Source: an uncultured Bacilli bacterium
GTDB lineage: Bacteria > Bacillota_I > Bacilli_A > RF39 > UBA660
Assembly (NCBI GenBank): GCA_944329375.1
Contig: CALVIB010000005.1
Coordinates: 1-64,000, forward strand
Reading direction: 5' to 3'
DNA length: 64,000 nucleotides
This document shows, one piece after another, positions 61,941 through 64,000 of this stretch. Position numbers and translations under genes: made by a program. The first letter of the stretch is position 1, and each line of letters begins with the position of its first letter. The notes beneath the pieces are model-generated. The model did not search any database, was not told the origin of the DNA, and worked only from the letters and a program-made list of their open reading frames with translations.

Positions 61941-62531
61941 ATGTCTTTAGATTTTGGAAAAATTTTTTATTTTTCATTACTTCATGTAGGTGAACTTGGT
62001 GGAACATCTACTATTGATAATAATGGTCAAATTAAGTATAGACATGGTGTTGGTGAAAGTGCTTCTCAATACTTAACTGTTTTAAAATTTATTAATAAAA
62101 TTAACAAAAGTACCGATTTATTTAAAAAAATGATTAGTATATTTGAAAAAATAGTAAAAAATAATTATAAAAGTGAGGATATTGTTAGTGCTGGAAGCTT
62201 TATTGAATCATATCCTTTAAATGAACTAGTAATGGAATTTTTACCAAAGGAAATTATTGAAATTAACAATGTAATAAATGATATGTCAACAGATGAATTA
62301 AAGAAATATATTGAAAAATTTAAAGCAAAATCTAATGATGAAAATACTAATGTATTAATTGCTTATTTGAATTATTGTATGGATGAAAAAGAGGCTGAAG
62401 ATTATAATAAGCGCCTTACTCATACTACTGAAGAAATGAAAAGAATGCGAGCTGACCAAATAATATCAATCTATGAAAGAGATGCAGCTAGAGCTTATGC
62501 CTATGAAAGAGCTTCTAAAATTCGTATGTGA
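61941..62531 (+). CDS. Unknown helical protein
   Basis: 196 residues from ATG 61941, behind AAGAGGAGGG. Begins MSLDFGKIFYFSLLHVGELGG, then long helices; the end is an Arg/Ala-rich amphipathic helix (ERDAARAYAYERASKIRM). No signal, no known motif. A loose pattern (a Pro-Leu-x-x-Leu helix followed by a Glu/Lys helix) is shared with the protein at 47.0 kb. TGA stop. It is the last gene before a 700-base stretch without a gene. Confidence 0.72.
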   Translation: MSLDFGKIFYFSLLHVGELGGTSTIDNNGQIKYRHGVGESASQYLTVLKFINKINKSTDLFKKMISIFEKIVKNNYKSEDIVSAGSFIESYPLNELVMEFLPKEIIEINNVINDMSTDELKKYIEKFKAKSNDENTNVLIAYLNYCMDEKEAEDYNKRLTHTTEEMKRMRADQIISIYERDAARAYAYERASKIRM

Positions 62532-62950
62532 TTTAAAAATCACTATGTTGTAAGTTCATTGTTTAAAAATAAATTAAAACAAAAACAAAATAATATTAGG
62601 TGCTGAAAAATAATAAAAATTATATAATGTAATTTAATAAATTTTATATTATTTAATAAATGTTTAAAAGTTTGACTTAGATATAATCATATAAAATAGC
62701 TACTCTTGTTTAATTTTATCAGTCAAATATTTTTCTGCAGACTTTGATATTATTTTTTCAAATAAGTTTTATGAATTTTTAGAACAAATGCAATTTTAAA
62801 AAATAAAACTTAATTTACAAAAATTATTACAGGTTTAGAATAAGAAACCGAAAATAGGCCCTATAATTTTATTGTACTATGTTCAAACTTATTTTGTTTT
62901 TTAAAACGGAATTCCAAATAAAAATCTACGTTTTCAAATAAATTTACAAA
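62532..62950. other. AT-rich stretch without a clear gene
   Basis: No ORF with a ribosome site, no RNA fold and no promoter-gene pair seen. On the minus strand near 62705-62770 a stop-bounded stretch reads LFEKIISKSAEKYLTDKIKQ and looks like the end of a decayed gene, but it is only about 22 codons. Confidence 0.4.
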
Positions 62951-62956
62951 AAAAGT

Positions 62957-62985
62957 TTGAATTTTTTTTAAATATATAGTATAAT
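62957..62985 (+). promoter_or_regulatory. promoter in front of the tRNA remnant
   Basis: TTGAAT, 17 bases, TATAAT on the plus strand, placed 18 bases before the tRNA-like segment, as for a former tRNA gene. Confidence 0.7.
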
Positions 62986-63003
62986 TAATTCGTTGGTTGA
63001 GTT

Positions 63004-63050
<47 letters not shown>

Positions 63051-63080
63051 TCTATCAAGAGTTACCAGTTGACAAAAACA

Positions 63081-63109
63081 TTGTAATTACTACGATTTTG
63101 TGATATAAT
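63081..63109 (+). promoter_or_regulatory. promoter upstream of tRNA-Arg(TCT)
   Basis: TTGTAA, 17 bases, TATAAT on the plus strand. It is the nearest good promoter to the intact tRNA, 130 bases ahead. Confidence 0.65.
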
Positions 63110-63121
63110 CGTTAGTGTTGA

Positions 63122-63231
63122 TTAAGAAATTAGTACCCATTTTAGTACCCACATTTCTTAAATTAATTAAAATTGATTTAAACTATTTTTAAATAGTTTA
63201 AAATAGATTTCTTGCTAAATTTTAGTAAGAA
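63122..63231. repeat. Three inverted repeats and a TAGTACCCA direct repeat
   Basis: TTAAGAAAT/ATTTCTTAA (63122-63161) encloses two copies of TAGTACCCA at 63131 and 63143. AAACTATTT/AAATAGTTT follows at 63180-63199 and TTCTTGCTAAA/TTTAGTAAGAA at 63209-63231. They lie between a cut tRNA and an intact one. Paired GTACCC words next to tRNA genes remind me of regions near phage integrase attachment sites; this is recall, not a match. Confidence 0.6.
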
Positions 63232-63239
63232 TTCCTTAT

Positions 63240-63316
63240 GTCCCAGTAGCTCAGCTGGATAGAGCATCGCCCTTCTAAGGCGAGAGTCCGGGGTTCGAAT
63301 CCCTGCTGGGACGCCA
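63240..63316 (+). tRNA. tRNA-Arg (anticodon TCT)
   Basis: Cloverleaf complete: acceptor GTCCCAG/CTGGGAC, D arm GCTCAGCTGGATAGAGC, anticodon stem TCGCC/GGCGA with loop CTTCTAA (anticodon TCT), T loop GTTCGAA, discriminator G and encoded CCA. Confidence 0.96.
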
Positions 63317-63330
63317 TTTGGGTAATTAAA

Positions 63331-63354
63331 AGTCTTGAACTTCAAGGCTTTTTT
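63331..63354 (+). terminator. tRNA-Arg(TCT) terminator
   Basis: CTTGAA and TTCAAG, extended by flanking G-C and A-U pairs, followed by six U, 15 bases behind the tRNA. Confidence 0.8.
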
Positions 63355-63361
63355 CGTGCAT

Positions 63362-63390
63362 AAAAAAACAACTCTGTACTAGCAGTTGTT
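63362..63390 (-). terminator. terminator of the last gene
   Basis: AACAACT and AGTTGTT pair over ten bases, then seven U on the minus strand. The stem includes the stop codon of the gene ending at 63379. Confidence 0.8.
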
Positions 63391-64000
63391 TATCATTTTT
63401 TTCATTTTTATATAATCATCAATTAATGATAAATATTGAAATTGATAAAATTCTACTGTTCTATAATAAATATTATCAAAATAATAAATACCTTTCTTTT
63501 TCTCTACTTCATAATCAATATTAAATTTTTTTGATTTTTTTCTTTTTTCGACTACTGTATTTATATTTGAAAATATATACGTGAGTACAAATTCATCATC
63601 AAGATTACATATTCCTATTTTTTTAAAGAAATTTGCTATATCACATAATTCTATAACTGAATATTCCGAAATTTGTTTTATTTTAATATTTTCTCTTTTT
63701 AAAATGTTTTTCACTTCTGACATTTCTTGAATATTATTTATAAAATTACCAAAAATAATTTTATAATTATTCTCTTTAAAAAAATTTATATATTTATTAT
63801 CTCCAACGTAATGTTTAGATAATAAGTATTTTTCTACATTTTGTTTATTACCATTAATTATATCTTCCATGACTACTTTTCTAACTTTATAAAGTGAGGG
63901 AAATATTTTTAAAAGAAAATCAAATAACCTAGTCAATAGCATTAAAAACTGTTCTTCAGCACTATATATTTCACTTGGATTCGCATTACAACATACTATT
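63379..64000 (-). CDS. Unknown protein, 5' end outside window
   Basis: The frame is open to the window edge. An ATG at 63942 would give 187 residues but has no convincing ribosome site, and the codons before it read as normal protein (NPSEIYSAEEQFL), so the true start is probably beyond base 64000. The visible part has a hydrophobic amphipathic beginning (LLTRLFDFLLKIFPSLYKV), then helical Lys/Asn-rich sequence ending in QFQYLSLIDDYIKMKKMINN. No family recognised. Confidence 0.65.
   Translation of the reverse strand, partial: IVCCNANPSEIYSAEEQFLMLLTRLFDFLLKIFPSLYKVRKVVMEDIINGNKQNVEKYLLSKHYVGDNKYINFFKENNYKIIFGNFINNIQEMSEVKNILKRENIKIKQISEYSVIELCDIANFFKKIGICNLDDEFVLTYIFSNINTVVEKRKKSKKFNIDYEVEKKKGIYYFDNIYYRTVEFYQFQYLSLIDDYIKMKKMINNC

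Noticed and set aside
47042-62531. Homology between the unknowns at 47.0 kb and 61.9 kb
   Set aside because: Only a loose helix pattern is shared; without a profile comparison this is below what can be claimed.

Overview
The window reads as a chromosome segment of a very AT-rich, low-GC Bacillota, most likely an uncultured gut lineage of Bacilli or a relative close to the Mollicutes. Reasons: the gene order rpoC-rpoB-ybxB-rplL-rplJ-rplA-rplK-nusG-secE, an L10 leader of the Bacillus type, Bacillus-type promoters (TTGACA, 17 bases, TATAAT), AGGAGG ribosome sites, RNase J, YlxM-FtsY, and spore genes (spoVAC-D-E, ylbJ, a SigF/SigG-type sigma factor). Stops include TGA (for example the sigma factor and the pilus ATPase), so the standard bacterial code applies. 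The genus cannot be fixed from the window alone. Most genes lie on the minus strand.

Layout. 1-10.0 kb: transcription and translation block with its leaders. 10.0-15.6 kb: TcdA, a helical unknown, and four members of a GVRP-motif family (DUF6273-like) with a two-repeat unknown among them. 15.6-21.9 kb: a Tad-type pilus operon (two TadE-like, CpaE, TadA, TadB, TadC) ending in murC. 22-30 kb: mutS, a YlbL-like protease, ylbJ, two pseudopilins and a PilB/ComGA ATPase. 30-35.5 kb: small unknowns, tag and ogt repair genes, an ABC transporter and a membrane-anchored XRE regulator. 35.57-36.64 kb: three tandem units of about 358 bp. 36.6-40 kb: an unknown, a thioredoxin/rhodanese pair, a second XRE regulator and a broken GVRP-family gene. 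40-47.7 kb: uvrA, a DUF7666-like gene, spoVA, a pilin, and a STAS protein plus sigma factor with no anti-sigma kinase between them. 47.8-56.9 kb: ftsK/spoIIIE, tRNA-Glu, a YjbR-EVE fusion, ackA, tRNA-Arg(CCG), herA, ylxM, ftsY and a paralogous pair of unknowns. 57-64 kb: RNase J, pilin, enolase, unknowns, a tRNA-Arg remnant, an intact tRNA-Arg(TCT) and a gene running off the end.

The strongest candidate for an undescribed system is the triple array at 35576-36636. Each unit has its own promoter, a short transcript whose 5' end can pair with its 3' end, a hairpin just before the ribosome site, an ORF for a 25-27 residue hydrophobic peptide, and a convergent minus-strand promoter with its own terminator giving a predicted antisense RNA of about 110 nt over the 3' end. 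Stems are kept by paired base changes between units. This is the architecture of a type I toxin-antitoxin locus, in triplicate, with peptides I do not recognise.

Other threads: surface and pilus functions are prominent (Tad genes, a separate PilB-type ATPase and four pseudopilin genes), and the same GVRP/NPYK-type domain appears on a pilin, in soluble coiled-coil proteins and in a pseudogene. The spore genes form a reduced set, with a forespore-type promoter in front of spoVA.
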